Positions 1-11,676 of a stretch of 64,000 nt of DNA are shown in pieces. The notes beneath the pieces were generated by a model that worked only from the letters and a program-made list of their open reading frames with translations, searched no databases and was not told where the DNA came from. Both the position numbers and the translations under genes were made by a program. This stretch comes from Arenicola marina. Its lineage: Eukaryota; Annelida; Polychaeta; Arenicolidae. Positions within the stretch are counted from its first letter, which is position 1. Each line of letters starts with the position of its first letter. The stretch covers positions 36,623,373 through 36,687,372 of the forward strand of contig OZ025260.1 of NCBI GenBank assembly GCA_964019135.1. The letters are read 5' to 3'.

Positions 1-3000
1 GGGTATCACCAGATTCCTCAAGCCTCACCCTCAGCGACAGAGGAGGGGTATCACGAGATTCCTCAAGCCTCACCCTCAGCGATAGAGGAGGGGTATCACC
101 AGATTCCTCAGGCCTCGCCCTCAGCGATAGAGGAGAGGGGTATCACCAGATTCCTCAAGCCTCACCCTCAGCGACAGAGGAGGAGTATCACGAGATTCCT
201 CAAGCCTCACCCTCAGCGACAGAGGAGAGGTATCACGAGATTCCTCAAGCCTTACCCTCAGCGACAGAGGAGAGGTATCACGAGATTCCTCAAGCCTCAC
301 CCTCAGCGACAGAGGAGGGGTATCACGAGATTCCTCAAGCCTTACCCTCAGTGATAGAGGAGAGGTATCACCAGATTCCTCAAGCCTTACCCTCAGTGAT
401 AGAGGAGAGGTATCACCAGATTCCTCAAGCCTCACCCTCAGTGATAGAGGAGAGGTATCACCAGATTCCTCAAGCCTCACCCTCAGCGACAGAGGAGGGG
501 TATCACCAGATTCCTCAAGCCTTACCCTCAGCGACAGAGGAGAGGTATCACCAGATTCCTCAAGCCTTACCCTCAGTGATAGAGGAGAGGTATCACCAGA
601 TTCCTCAAGCCTTACCCTCAGTGATAGAGGAGAGGTATCACCAGATTCCTCAAGCCTCACCCTCAGCGACAGAGGAGGGGTATCACCAGATTCCTCAAGC
701 CTTACCCTCAGCGACAGAGGAGAGGTATCACCAGATTCCTCAAGCCTTACCCTCAGTGATAGAGGAGAGGTATCACCAGATTCCTCAAGCCTCACCCTCA
801 GCGACAGAGGAGGGGTATCACCAGATTCCTCAAGCCTTACCCTCAGCGATAGAGGAGAGGTATCATCAGATTCCTCAAGCCTTACCCTCAGCGATAGAGG
901 AGGGGTATCACCAGATTCCTCAAACCTCACCCTCAGCGACAGAGGAGAGGTATCACCAGATTCCTCAAGCCTTACCCTCAGCGACAGAGGAGAGGTATCA
1001 CCAGATTCCTCAAGCCTTACCCTCAGCGACAGAGGAGAGGTATCACCGGATTCCTCAAGCCTCACCCTCAGCGACAGAGGAGAGGTATCACCAGATTCCT
1101 CAAGCTTCACCCTCAGCGATAGAGGAGAGGGGTATCACCAGATTTCTCAAGCCTCACCCTCAGCGACAGAGGAGGGGTATCACCAGATTCCTCAAGCCTC
1201 ACCCTCAGCGACAGAGGAGAGGTATCACCAGATTTCTCAAGCCTTACCCTCAGTGATAGAGGAGAGGTATCACCAGATTCCTCAAGCCTCACCCTCAGCG
1301 ACAGAGGAGGGGTATCACCAGATTCCACAAGCCTTACCCTCAGCGATAGAGGAGAGGTATCACCAGATTCCTCAGGCCTTACCCTCAGTGATAGAGGAGA
1401 GGTATCATCAGATTCCTCAAGCCTCACCCTCAATGATAGAGGAGGGGTATCACCAGATTTCTCAAGCCTTACCCTCAGCGATAGAGGAGAGGTATCACCA
1501 GATTCCTCAAGCTTTACCCTCGGCGACAGAGGGGTATCACCAGATTCCTCAAGCCTCACCCTCAGCGACAGAGGAGGGGTATCACCAGATTCCTCAAGCC
1601 TCACCCTCAGCGACAGCGGAGAGGTATCACCAGATTCCTCAAGCCTTACCCTCAGCGATAGAGGAGAGGTATCACCAGATTCCTCAGGCCTTACCCTCAG
1701 TGATAGAGGAGAGGTATCATCAGATTCCTCAAGCCTCACCCTCAGCGACAGAGGAGGGGTATCATCAGATTCCTCAAGCCTCACCCTCAGCGATAGAGGA
1801 GAGGTATCACCAGATTCCTCAAGCCTTACCCTCAGCGATAGAGGAGAGGTATCACCAGATTCCTCAGGCCTTACCCTCAGTGATAGAGGAGAGGGATCAT
1901 CAGATTCCGCAAGCCTCACCCTCAGCGATAGAGGAGGGGTATCACCAGATTCCTCAAACCTCACCCTCAGCGACAGAGGAGAGGTATCACCAGATTCCTC
2001 AAACCTCACCCTCAGCGACAGAGGAGAGGTATCACCAGATTCCTCAAGCCTTACCCTCAGCGACAGAGGAGAGGTATCACCAGATTCCTCAAGCCTTACC
2101 CTCAGCGACAGAGGAGAGGTATCACCGGATTCCTCAAGCCTCACCCTCAGCGACAGAGGAGAGGTATCACCAGATTCCTCAAGCTTCACCCTCAGCAATA
2201 GAGGAGAGGGGTATCACCAGATTTCTCAAGCCTCACCCTCAGCGACAGAGGAGGGGTATCACCAGATTCCTCAAGCCTCAACCTCAGCGACAGAGGAGAG
2301 GTATCACCAGATTCCTCAAGCCTTACCCTCAGTGATAGAGGAGAGGTATCACCAGATTCCTCAAGCCTCACCCTCAGCGACAGAGGAGAGGTATCACCAG
2401 ATTCCTCAGGCCTTACCCTCAGTGATAGAGGAGAGGTATCATCAGATTCCTCAAGCCTCACCCTCAATGATAGAGGAGGGGTATCACCAGATTTCTCAAG
2501 CCTTACCCTCAGCGATAGAGGAGAGGTATCACCAGATTCCTCAAGCTTTACCCTCAGCGACAGAGGGGTATCACCAGATTCCTCAAGCCTCACCCTCAGC
2601 GACAGAGGAGGGGTATCACCAGATTCCTCAAGCCTCACCATCAGCGACAGCGGAGAGGTATCACCAGATTCCTCAAGCCTTACCCTCAGCGATAGAGGAG
2701 AGGTATCACCAGATTCCTCAGGCCTTACCCTCAGTGATAGAGGAGAGGTATCACCAGATTCCTCAAGCCTCACCCTCAGCGATAGAGGAGGGGTATCACC
2801 AGATTCCTCAAGCCTCAACCTCAGCGACAGAGGAGAGGTATCACGAGATTCCTCAAGCCTCACCCTCAGCGACAGAGGAGAGGTATCACCAGATTCCTCA
2901 AGGCTTACCCTCAGCGATAGAGGAGAGGTATCACCAGATTCCTCAGGCCTTACCCTCAGTGATAGAGGAGAGGTATCACCAGATTCCTCAAGCCTCACCC

Positions 3001-4058
3001 TCAGCGATAGAGGAGAGGTATCACCAGATTCCTCAAGCCTCAACCTCAGCGACAGAGGAGAGGTATCACCAGATTCCTCAAGCCTTACCCTCAGCGATAG
3101 AGGAGAGGTATCACCAGATTCCTCAGGCCTCGCCCTCAGCGATAGAGGAGAGATATCACCAGATTCCTCAAGCTTTACCCTCAGCGACAGAGGGGTATCA
3201 CCAGATTCCTCAAGCCTTACCCTCAGCGACAGAGGAGGGGTATCACCAGATTCCTCAAGCCTCACCATCAGCGACAGCGGAGAGGTATCACCAGATTCCT
3301 CAAGCCTTACCCTCAGCGATAGAGGAGAGGTATCACCAGATTCCTCAAACCTCACCCTCAGCGACAGAGGAGAGGTATCACCAGATTCCTCAAGCCTTAC
3401 CCTCAGCGACAGAGGAGAGGTATCACCGGATTCCTCAAGCCTCACCCTCAGCGACAGAGGAGAGGTATCACCAGATTCCTCAAACTTCACCCTCAGCGAT
3501 AGAGGAGAGGGGTATCACCAGATTTCTCAAGCCTCACCCTCAGCGACAGAGGAGGGGTATCACCAGATTCCTCAAGCCTCACCCTCAGCGACAGAGGAGA
3601 GGTATCACCAGATTCCTCAGGCCTTACCCTCAGTGATAGAGGAGAGGTATCATCAGATTCCTCAAGCCTCACCCTCAATGATAGAGGAGGGGTATCACCA
3701 GATTTCTCAAGCCTTACCCTCAGCGATAGAGGAGAGGTATCACCAGATTCCTCAAGCTTTACCCTCGGCGACAGAGGGGTATCACCAGATTCCTCAAGCC
3801 TCACCCTCAGCGACAGAGGAGGGGTATCACCAGATTCCTCAAGCCTCACCCTCAGCGACAGCGGAGAGGTATCACCAGATTCCTCAAGCCTTACCCTCAG
3901 CGATAGAGGAGAGGTATCACCAGATTCCTCAGGCCTTACCCTCAGTGATAGAGGAGAGGTATCATCAGATTCCTCAAGCCTCACCCTCAGCGACAGAGGA
4001 GGGTATCATCAGATTCCTCAAGCCTCACCCTCAGCGATAGAGGAGAGGTATCACCAGA

Positions 4059-7000
4059 TTACTCAAGCCTTACCCTCAGCGATAGAGGAGAGGTATCACC
4101 AGATTCCTCAGGCCTTACCCTCAGTGATAGAGGAGAGGGATCATCAGATTCCGCAAGCCTCACCCTCAGCGATAGAGGAGGGGTATCACCAGATTCCTCA
4201 AGCCTTACCCTCAGCGATAGAGGAGGGGTATCACCAGATTCCTCAAGCCTCACCCTCAGTGATAGAGGAGAGGTATCACCAGATTCCTCAAGCCTCACCC
4301 TCAGCGACAGAGGAGAGGTATCACCAGATTCCTCAAGGCTTACCCTCAGCGATAGAGGAGAGGTATCACCAGATTCCTCAGGCCTTACCCTCAGTGATAG
4401 AGGAGAGGTATCACCAGATTCCTCAAGCCTCACCCTCAGCGATAGAGGAGGGGTATCACCAGATTCCTCAAGCCTCAACCTCAGCGACAGAGGAGAGGTA
4501 TCACCAGATTCCTCAAGCCTTACCCTCAGCGATAGAGGAGAGGTATCACCAGATTCCTCAGGCCTCGCCCTCAGCGATAGAGGAGAGGTATCACCAGATT
4601 CCTCAAGCTTTACCCTCAGCGATAGAGGAGAGGTATCACCAGATTCCTCAAGCTTTACCCTCAGCGACAGAGGGGTATCACCAGATTCCTCAAGCCTCAC
4701 CCTCAGCGACAGAGGAGGGGTATCACCAGATTCCTCAAGCCTCACCATCAGCGACAGCGGAGAGGTATCACCAGATTCCTCAAGCCTTACCCTCAGCGAT
4801 AGAGGAGAGGTATCATCAGATTCCTCAAGCCTTACCCTCAGCGATAGAGGAGGGGTATCACCAGATTCCTCAAACCTCACCCTCAGCGACAGAGGAGAGG
4901 TATCACCAGATTCCTCAAGCCTTACCCTCAGCGACAGAGGAGAGGTATCACCAGATTCCTCAAGCCTTACCCTCAGCGACAGAGGAGAGGTATCACCGGA
5001 TTCCTCAAGCCTCACCCTCAGCGACAGAGGAGAGGTATCACCAGATTCCTCAAACTTCACCCTCAGCGATAGAGGAGAGGGGTATCACCAGATTTCTCAA
5101 GCCTCACCCTCAGCGACAGAGGAGGGGTATCACCAGATTCCTCAAGCCTCACCCTCAGCGACAGAGGAGAGGTATCACCAGATTCCTCAGGCCTTACCCT
5201 CAGTGATAGAGGAGAGGTATCATCAGATTCCTCAAGCCTCACCCTCAATGATAGAGGAGGGGTATCACCAGATTTCTCAAGCCTTACCCTCAGCGATAGA
5301 GGAGAGGTATCACCAGATTCCTCAAGCTTTACCCTCGGCGACAGAGGGGTATCACCAGATTCCTCAAGCCTCACCCTCAGCGACAGAGGAGGGGTATCAC
5401 CAGATTCCTCAAGCCTCACCCTCAGCGACAGCGGAGAGGTATCACCAGATTCCTCAAGCCTTACCCTCAGCGATAGAGGAGAGGTATCACCAGATTCCTC
5501 AGGCCTTACCCTCAGTGATAGAGGAGAGGTATCATCAGATTCCTCAAGCCTCACCCTCAGCGACAGAGGAGGGGTATCATCAGATTCCTCAAGCCTCACC
5601 CTCAGCGATAGAGGAGAGGTATCACCAGATTCCTCAGGCCTTACCCTCAGTGATAGAGGAGAGGTATCATCAGATTCCTCAAGCCTCACCCTCAATGATA
5701 GAGGAGGGGTATCACCAGATTTCTCAAGCCTTACCCTCAGCGATAGAGGAGAGGTATCACCAGATTCCTCAAGCTTTACCCTCGGCGACAGAGGGGTATC
5801 ACCAGATTCCTCAAGCCTCACCCTCAGCGACAGAGGAGGGGTATCACCAGATTCCTCAAGCCTCACCCTCAGCGACAGCGGAGAGGTATCACCAGATTCC
5901 TCAAGCCTTACCCTCAGCGATAGAGGAGAGGTATCACCAGATTCCTCAGGCCTTACCCTCAGTGATAGAGGAGAGGTATCATCAGATTCCTCAAGCCTCA
6001 CCCTCAGCGACAGAGGAGGGGTATCATCAGATTCCTCAAGCCTCACCCTCAGCGATAGAGGAGAGGTATCACCAGATTACTCAAGCCTTACCCTCAGCGA
6101 TAGAGGAGAGGTATCACCAGATTCCTCAGGCCTTACCCTCAGTGATAGAGGAGAGGGATCATCAGATTCCGCAAGCCTCACCCTCAGCGATAGAGGAGGG
6201 GTATCACCAGATTCCTCAAGCCTTACCCTCAGCGATAGAGGAGGGGTATCACCAGATTCCTCAAGCCTCACCCTCAGTGATAGAGGAGAGGTATCACCAG
6301 ATTCCTCAAGCCTCACCCTCAGCGACAGAGGAGAGGTATCACCAGATTCCTCAAGGCTTACCCTCAGCGATAGAGGAGAGGTATCACCAGATTCCTCAGG
6401 CCTTACCCTCAGTGATAGAGGAGAGGTATCACCAGATTCCTCAAGCCTCACCCTCAGCGATAGAGGAGGGGTATCACCAGATTCCTCAAGCCTCAACCTC
6501 AGCGACAGAGGAGAGGTATCACCAGATTCCTCAAGCCTTACCCTCAGCGATAGAGGAGAGGTATCACCAGATTCCTCAGGCCTCGCCCTCAGCGATAGAG
6601 GAGAGGTATCACCAGATTCCTCAAGCTTTACCCTCAGCGATAGAGGAGAGGTATCACCAGATTCCTCAAGCTTTACCCTCAGCGACAGAGGGGTATCACC
6701 AGATTCCTCAAGCCTCACCCTCAGCGACAGAGGAGGGGTATCACCAGATTCCTCAAGCCTCACCATCAGCGACAGCGGAGAGGTATCACCAGATTCCTCA
6801 AGCCTTACCCTCAGCGATAGAGGAGAGGTATCATCAGATTCCTCAAGCCTTACCCTCAGCGATAGAGGAGGGGTATCATCAGATTCCTCAAACCTCACCC
6901 TCAGCGACAGAGGAGAGGTATCACCAGATTCCTCAAGCCTTACCCTCAGCGACAGAGGAGAGGTATCACCAGATTCCTCAAGCCTTACCCTCAGCGACAG

Positions 7001-7078
7001 AGGAGAGGTATCACCGGATTCCTCAAGCCTCACCCTCAGCGACAGAGGAGAGGTATCACCAGATTCCTCAAACTTCAC
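4059..7078. repeat. Higher-order duplication inside the 45-bp array, 2018-bp period
   Basis: The block at 4059-5060 recurs at 6077-7078, and the minus-strand translations of the two are identical over 333 residues except for one G/D change. Individual 45-bp units differ from their immediate neighbours far more than the two blocks differ from each other. The block therefore amplified as a roughly 2-kb segment of many units rather than unit by unit. Confidence 0.85.
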
Positions 7079-8587
7079 CCTCAGCGATAGAGGAGAGGGG
7101 TATCACCAGATTTCTCAAGCCTCACCCTCAGCGACAGAGGAGGGGTATCACCAGATTCCTCAAGCCTCACCCTCAGCGACAGAGGAGAGGTATCACCAGA
7201 TTCCTCAGGCCTTACCCTCAGTGATAGAGGAGAGGTATCATCAGATTCCTCAAGCCTCACCCTCAATGATAGAGGAGGGGTATCACCAGATTTCTCAAGC
7301 CTTACCCTCAGCGATAGAGGAGAGGTATCACCAGATTCCTCAAGCTTTACCCTCGGCGACAGAGGGGTATCACCAGATTCCTCAAGCCTCACCCTCAGCG
7401 ACAGAGGAGGGGTATCACCAGATTCCTCAAGCCTCACCCTCAGCGACAGCGGAGAGGTATCACCAGATTCCTCAAGCCTTACCCTCAGCGATAGAGGAGA
7501 GGTATCACCAGATTCCTCAGGCCTTACCCTCAGTGATAGAGGAGAGGTATCATCAGATTCCTCAAGCCTCACCCTCAGCGACAGAGGAGGGGTATCATCA
7601 GATTCCTCAAGCCTCACCCTCAGCGATAGAGGAGAGGTATCACCAGATTCCTCAAGCCTTACCCTCAGCGATAGAGGAGAGGTATCACCAGATTCCTCAG
7701 GCCTTACCCTCAGTGATAGAGGAGAGGGATCATCAGATTCCGCAAGCCTCACCCTCAGCGATAGAGGAGGGGTATCACCAGATTCCTCAAGCCTTACCCT
7801 CAGCGATAGAGGAGGGGTATCACCAGATTCCTCAAGCCTCACCCTCAGTGATAGAGGAGAGGTATCACCAGATTCCTCAAGCCTTACCCTCAGCGACAGA
7901 GGGGTATCACCAGATTCCTCAAGCCTTACCCTGAGCGATAGAGGAGGGGTATCACGAGATTCCTCAAGCCTTGCCCTCAGCGATAGAGGAGGGGTATCAC
8001 CAGATTCTTCAAGCTTCACCCTCAGCGATAGAGGAGGGGTATCACCAGATTCCTCAAGCCTCACCCTCAGCGATAGAGGAGAGGTATCACCAGATTCCTC
8101 AGGCCTTACCCTCAGTGATAGAGGAGAGGTATCATCAGATTCCTCAAGCCTCACCCTCAGCGACAGAGGGGTATCACCAGATTCCTCAAGCCTTACCCTC
8201 AGCGATAGAGGAGGGGTATCACGAGATTCCTCAAGCCTTGCCCTCAGCGATAGAGGAGGGGTATCACCAGATTCTTCAAGCTTCACCCTCAGCGATAGAG
8301 GAGGGGTATCACCAGATTCCTCAAGCCTCACCCTCAGCGATAGAGGAGGGGTATCACCAGATTCCTCAAGACTTACCCTCAGCGATAAAGGAGGGGTATC
8401 ACCAGATTCCTCAAGCCACACCCTCAGCGACAGAGGAGAGGTATCACCAGATTCCTCAGCCCTTACCCTCAGTGATAGAGGAGAGGTATCATCAGATTCC
8501 TCAAGCCTCACCCTCAGCGACAGAGGGATATCACCCGATTCCTCAAGCCTTACCCTCAATGATAGAGGAGGGGTATCACCAGATTCC

Positions 8588-9957
8588 TCAAGGGGTATCA
8601 CCAGATTCCTCAAGCCTCACCCTCAGCGACAGAGGGGTATCACCAGATTCCTCAAGCCTCACCCTCAGCGACAGAGGGGTTTCACCACATTCCTCAAGCC
8701 TTACCCTCAGTGATAGAGGAGAGGTATCACCAGATTCCTCAAGCCTTACCCTCAGCGACAGAGGGGTATCACCAGATTCCTCAAGCCTTACCCTCAGCGA
8801 TAGAGGAGAGGTATCACCAGATTCCTCAAGCCTTACCCTCAGCGATAGAGGAGAGGTATCACCAGATTCCTCAAGCCTCACCCTCAGCGATAAAGGAGTG
8901 GCATCACCAGATTCCTCAAGCCTTACCCTCAGCGACAGAGGGGTATCACCAGATTCCTCAAGCCTCACCCTCAGCGATAGAGGAGGGGTATCACCAGATT
9001 CCTTAAGCCTCACCCTCAGCGATAGAGGAGAGGTATCACCAGATTCCTCAAGCCTCACCCTCAGCGATAGAGGAGGGGTATCACCAGATTCCTCAAGCCT
9101 TACCCTCAGCGATAGAGGAGGGGTATCACCAGATTTCTTAAGCCTCACCCTCAGCGATAGAGGAGGGGTATCACCAGATTCCTCAAGCCTCACCCTCAGC
9201 GATAGAGGAGGGGTATCACCAGATTCCTCAAGCCTTACCCTCAATGATAGAGGAGGGGTATCACCAGATTCCTCAAGGGGTATCACCAGATTCCTCAAGC
9301 CTCACCCTCAGCGACAGAGGGGTATCACCAGATTCCTCAAGCCTCACCCTCAGCGACAGAGGGGTTTCACCACATTCCTCAAGCCTTACCCTCAGTGATA
9401 GAGGAGAGGTATCACCAGATTCCTCAAGCCTTACCCTCAGCGACAGAGGGGTATCACCAGATTCCTCAAGCCTTACCCTCAGCGATAGAGGAGAGGTATC
9501 ACCAGATTCCTCAAGCCTTACCCTCAGCGATAGAGGAGAGGTATCACCAGATTCCTCAAGCCTCACCCTCAGCGATAAAGGAGTGGCATCACCAGATTCC
9601 TCAAGCCTTACCCTCAGCGACAGAGGGGTATCACCAGATTCCTCAAGCCTCACCCTCAGCGATAGAGGAGGGGTATCACCAGATTCCTTAAGCCTCACCC
9701 TCAGCGATAGAGGAGAGGTATCACCAGATTCCTCAAGCCTCACCCTCAGCGATAGAGGAGGGGTATCACCAGATTCCTCAAGCCTTACCCTCAGCGATAG
9801 AGGAGGGGTATCACCAGATTTCTTAAGCCTCACCCTCAGCGATAGAGGAGGGGTATCACCAGATTCCTCAAGCCTCACCCTCAGCGATAGAGGAGGGGTA
9901 TCACCAGATTCCTCAAGCCTCACCCTCAGCGACAGAGGAGGGGTATCACCAGATTCC
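8588..9957. repeat. Higher-order duplication inside the 45-bp array, 685-bp period
   Basis: The segment 8588-9272 is followed directly by a near-identical copy at 9273-9957. Positions 8710-9006 and 9395-9691 translate identically over 98 residues. Each copy starts at a truncated unit where cctcaag joins straight to gggtatcacc. The same junction unit recurs near 10312, starting a third, diverged block. Confidence 0.85.
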
Positions 9958-11535
9958 TCAAGCCTCACCCTCAGCGATAGAGGAGAGGTATCACCAGATT
10001 CCTCAAGCCTTACCCTTAGCGATAGAGGAGAGGTATCACCAGATTCCTCAAGCCTCACCCTCAGCGATAGAGGAGAGGCATCACCAGATTCCTCAAGCCT
10101 CACCCTCAGCGATAGAGGGGTATCACCAGATTCCTCAAGCCTCACCCTCAGCGATAGAGGAGGGGTATCACCAGATTCCTCAAGCCTTACCCTCAGCGAT
10201 AGAGGAGAGGTATCACCAGATTCCTCAAGCCTCACCCTCAGCGATAGAGGGGTATCACCAGATTTCTCAAGCCTCACCCTCAGCGATAGAGGAGGGGTAT
10301 CACGAGATTCCTCAAGGGGTATCACCAGATTCCTCAAGCCTCACCCTCAGCGACAGAGGGGTATCACCAGATTCCTCAAGCCTTACCCTCAGCGACAGAG
10401 GGGTATCACCAGATTCCTCAAGCCTTACCCTCAGTGATAGAGGAGAGGTATCACCAGATTCCTCAAGCCTTACCCTCAACGACAGAGGGGTATCACCAGA
10501 TTCCTCAAGCCTTACCCTCAGCGATAGAGGAGGGGTATCATCAGATTCCTCAAGCCTCACCCTCAGCGATAGAGGAGAGGTATCACCAGATTCCTCAAGC
10601 CTTACCCTCAGCGACAGAGGGGTATCACCAGATTCCTCAAGCCTCACCTTCAGCGATGGAGGAGGGGTATCACCAGATTCCTCAAGCCTCACCCTCAGCG
10701 ATAGAGGAGGGGTATCACCAGATATCTCAAGCCTCACCCTCAGCGATAGAGGAGGGGTATCACCAGATTCCTCAAGCCTTTTCCTCAGCGATAGAGGAGA
10801 GGTATCACCAGATTCCTCAAGCCTCACCCTCAGCGATAGAGGAGGGGTATCACCAGATTCCTCAAGCCTCAGCCTCAGCGATAGAGGAGGGGTATCACCA
10901 GATTTCTTAAGCCTCACCCTCAGCGATAGAGGAGGGGTATCACCAGATTCCTCAAGCCTCACCCTCAGCGATAGAGGAGGGGTATCACCAGATTTCTTAA
11001 GCCTCACCCTCAGCGATAGAGGAGGGGTATCACCAGATTCCTCAAGCCTCACCCTCAGCGATAGAGGAGGGGTATCACCAGATTCCTCAAGCCTCACCCT
11101 CAGCGATAGAGGAGAGGCATCACCAGATTCCTCAAGCCTCACCCTCAGCGATAGAGGGGTATCACCGGATTCCTCAAGCCTCACCCTCAGCGATAGAGAG
11201 GTATCACCAGATTCCTCAAGCCTCACCCTCAGCGATAGAGGAGGGGTATCACCAGATTTCTCAAGCCTCACCCTCAGCGACAGAGGAGGGGTAGGTTATT
11301 GAATTCTTTTCGTTGCACAGATGAGTGCATTATGATGACCGGTATAGCATCTATATACGCGCCCATGCGTTAAGATAATGCCTGGTCAACTGGTCGTGGG
11401 TTACCTAGCGCCTTGGCACCTGCACAGTCTGGGGCCAGTTTCACCCAACCCCATCTCCTCGTCCCGCGGGGTGTTTTGAACCCCTTTAGCCTTCTCGTGA
11501 ACGTAATAAGTGAGGTGACGTTGGTGCCTATATAC

Positions 11536-11676
11536 CTGGAGGCTGCGGACGTGCTCGGTGAGCTGCACGTTGCTGGCGGCGCAGCTGGTGTTGAGATGCT
11601 CCAGATCTCGTTGGGACTGTCTCAGCGATGCCAGTTGGCTGTCACGGCCTTCCAGGTCTGCCTTGTATCGACACTC
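11536..11676 (-). CDS. CCDC73: CCDC73-like exon 10 (last in window)
   Basis: A 141-base exon (47 codons, phase 0-0), acceptor gtcgccag and donor CAG|gtatat. It encodes ECRYKADLEGRDSQLASL through TEHVRSLQ. The preceding intron is 3.8 kb and holds the tRNA, the palindrome and a MITE. No further exon is visible in the 240 bp before the array. Confidence 0.78.

Larger units (their letters stand above)
1..11293. repeat. 45-bp minisatellite array, about 250 units, open at the left edge
   Basis: Uninterrupted head-to-tail units of about 45 bp. Each unit contains gtatcaccagattcctcaag, then a cctcaccctcagcgatag segment, then a gaggag/gagagg segment. Common variants are c/t changes (ctcacc or ttaccc, gcgaca or gcgata, aggggt or gagagg) and shortened units that lose about 3 bp. 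The unit is a multiple of three and lacks stops in all three plus-strand frames and at least one minus frame, so long 15-residue-periodic frames appear on both strands. Indel-bearing units repeatedly change the frame, which argues against coding. The right boundary is sharp, where the repeat meets unique DNA (ggttattgaattc). The left end is outside the window, so true length is unknown. Exons of a coiled-coil gene end 240 bp to the right and its frame is still open, so the array probably sits in an intron. Confidence 0.97.

Noticed and set aside
121..11271. Repetitive proteins on both strands of the 45-bp array (RLEESGDTSPLSLRV and YHQIPQALPSAIEER types)
   Set aside because: A stop-free 45-bp unit makes open frames on both strands and in several frames. 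Indel units break the frames about every kilobase and no frame is maintained through the array.
1..11293. CRISPR array
   Set aside because: Units are contiguous with no unique spacers, and the genome is eukaryotic.
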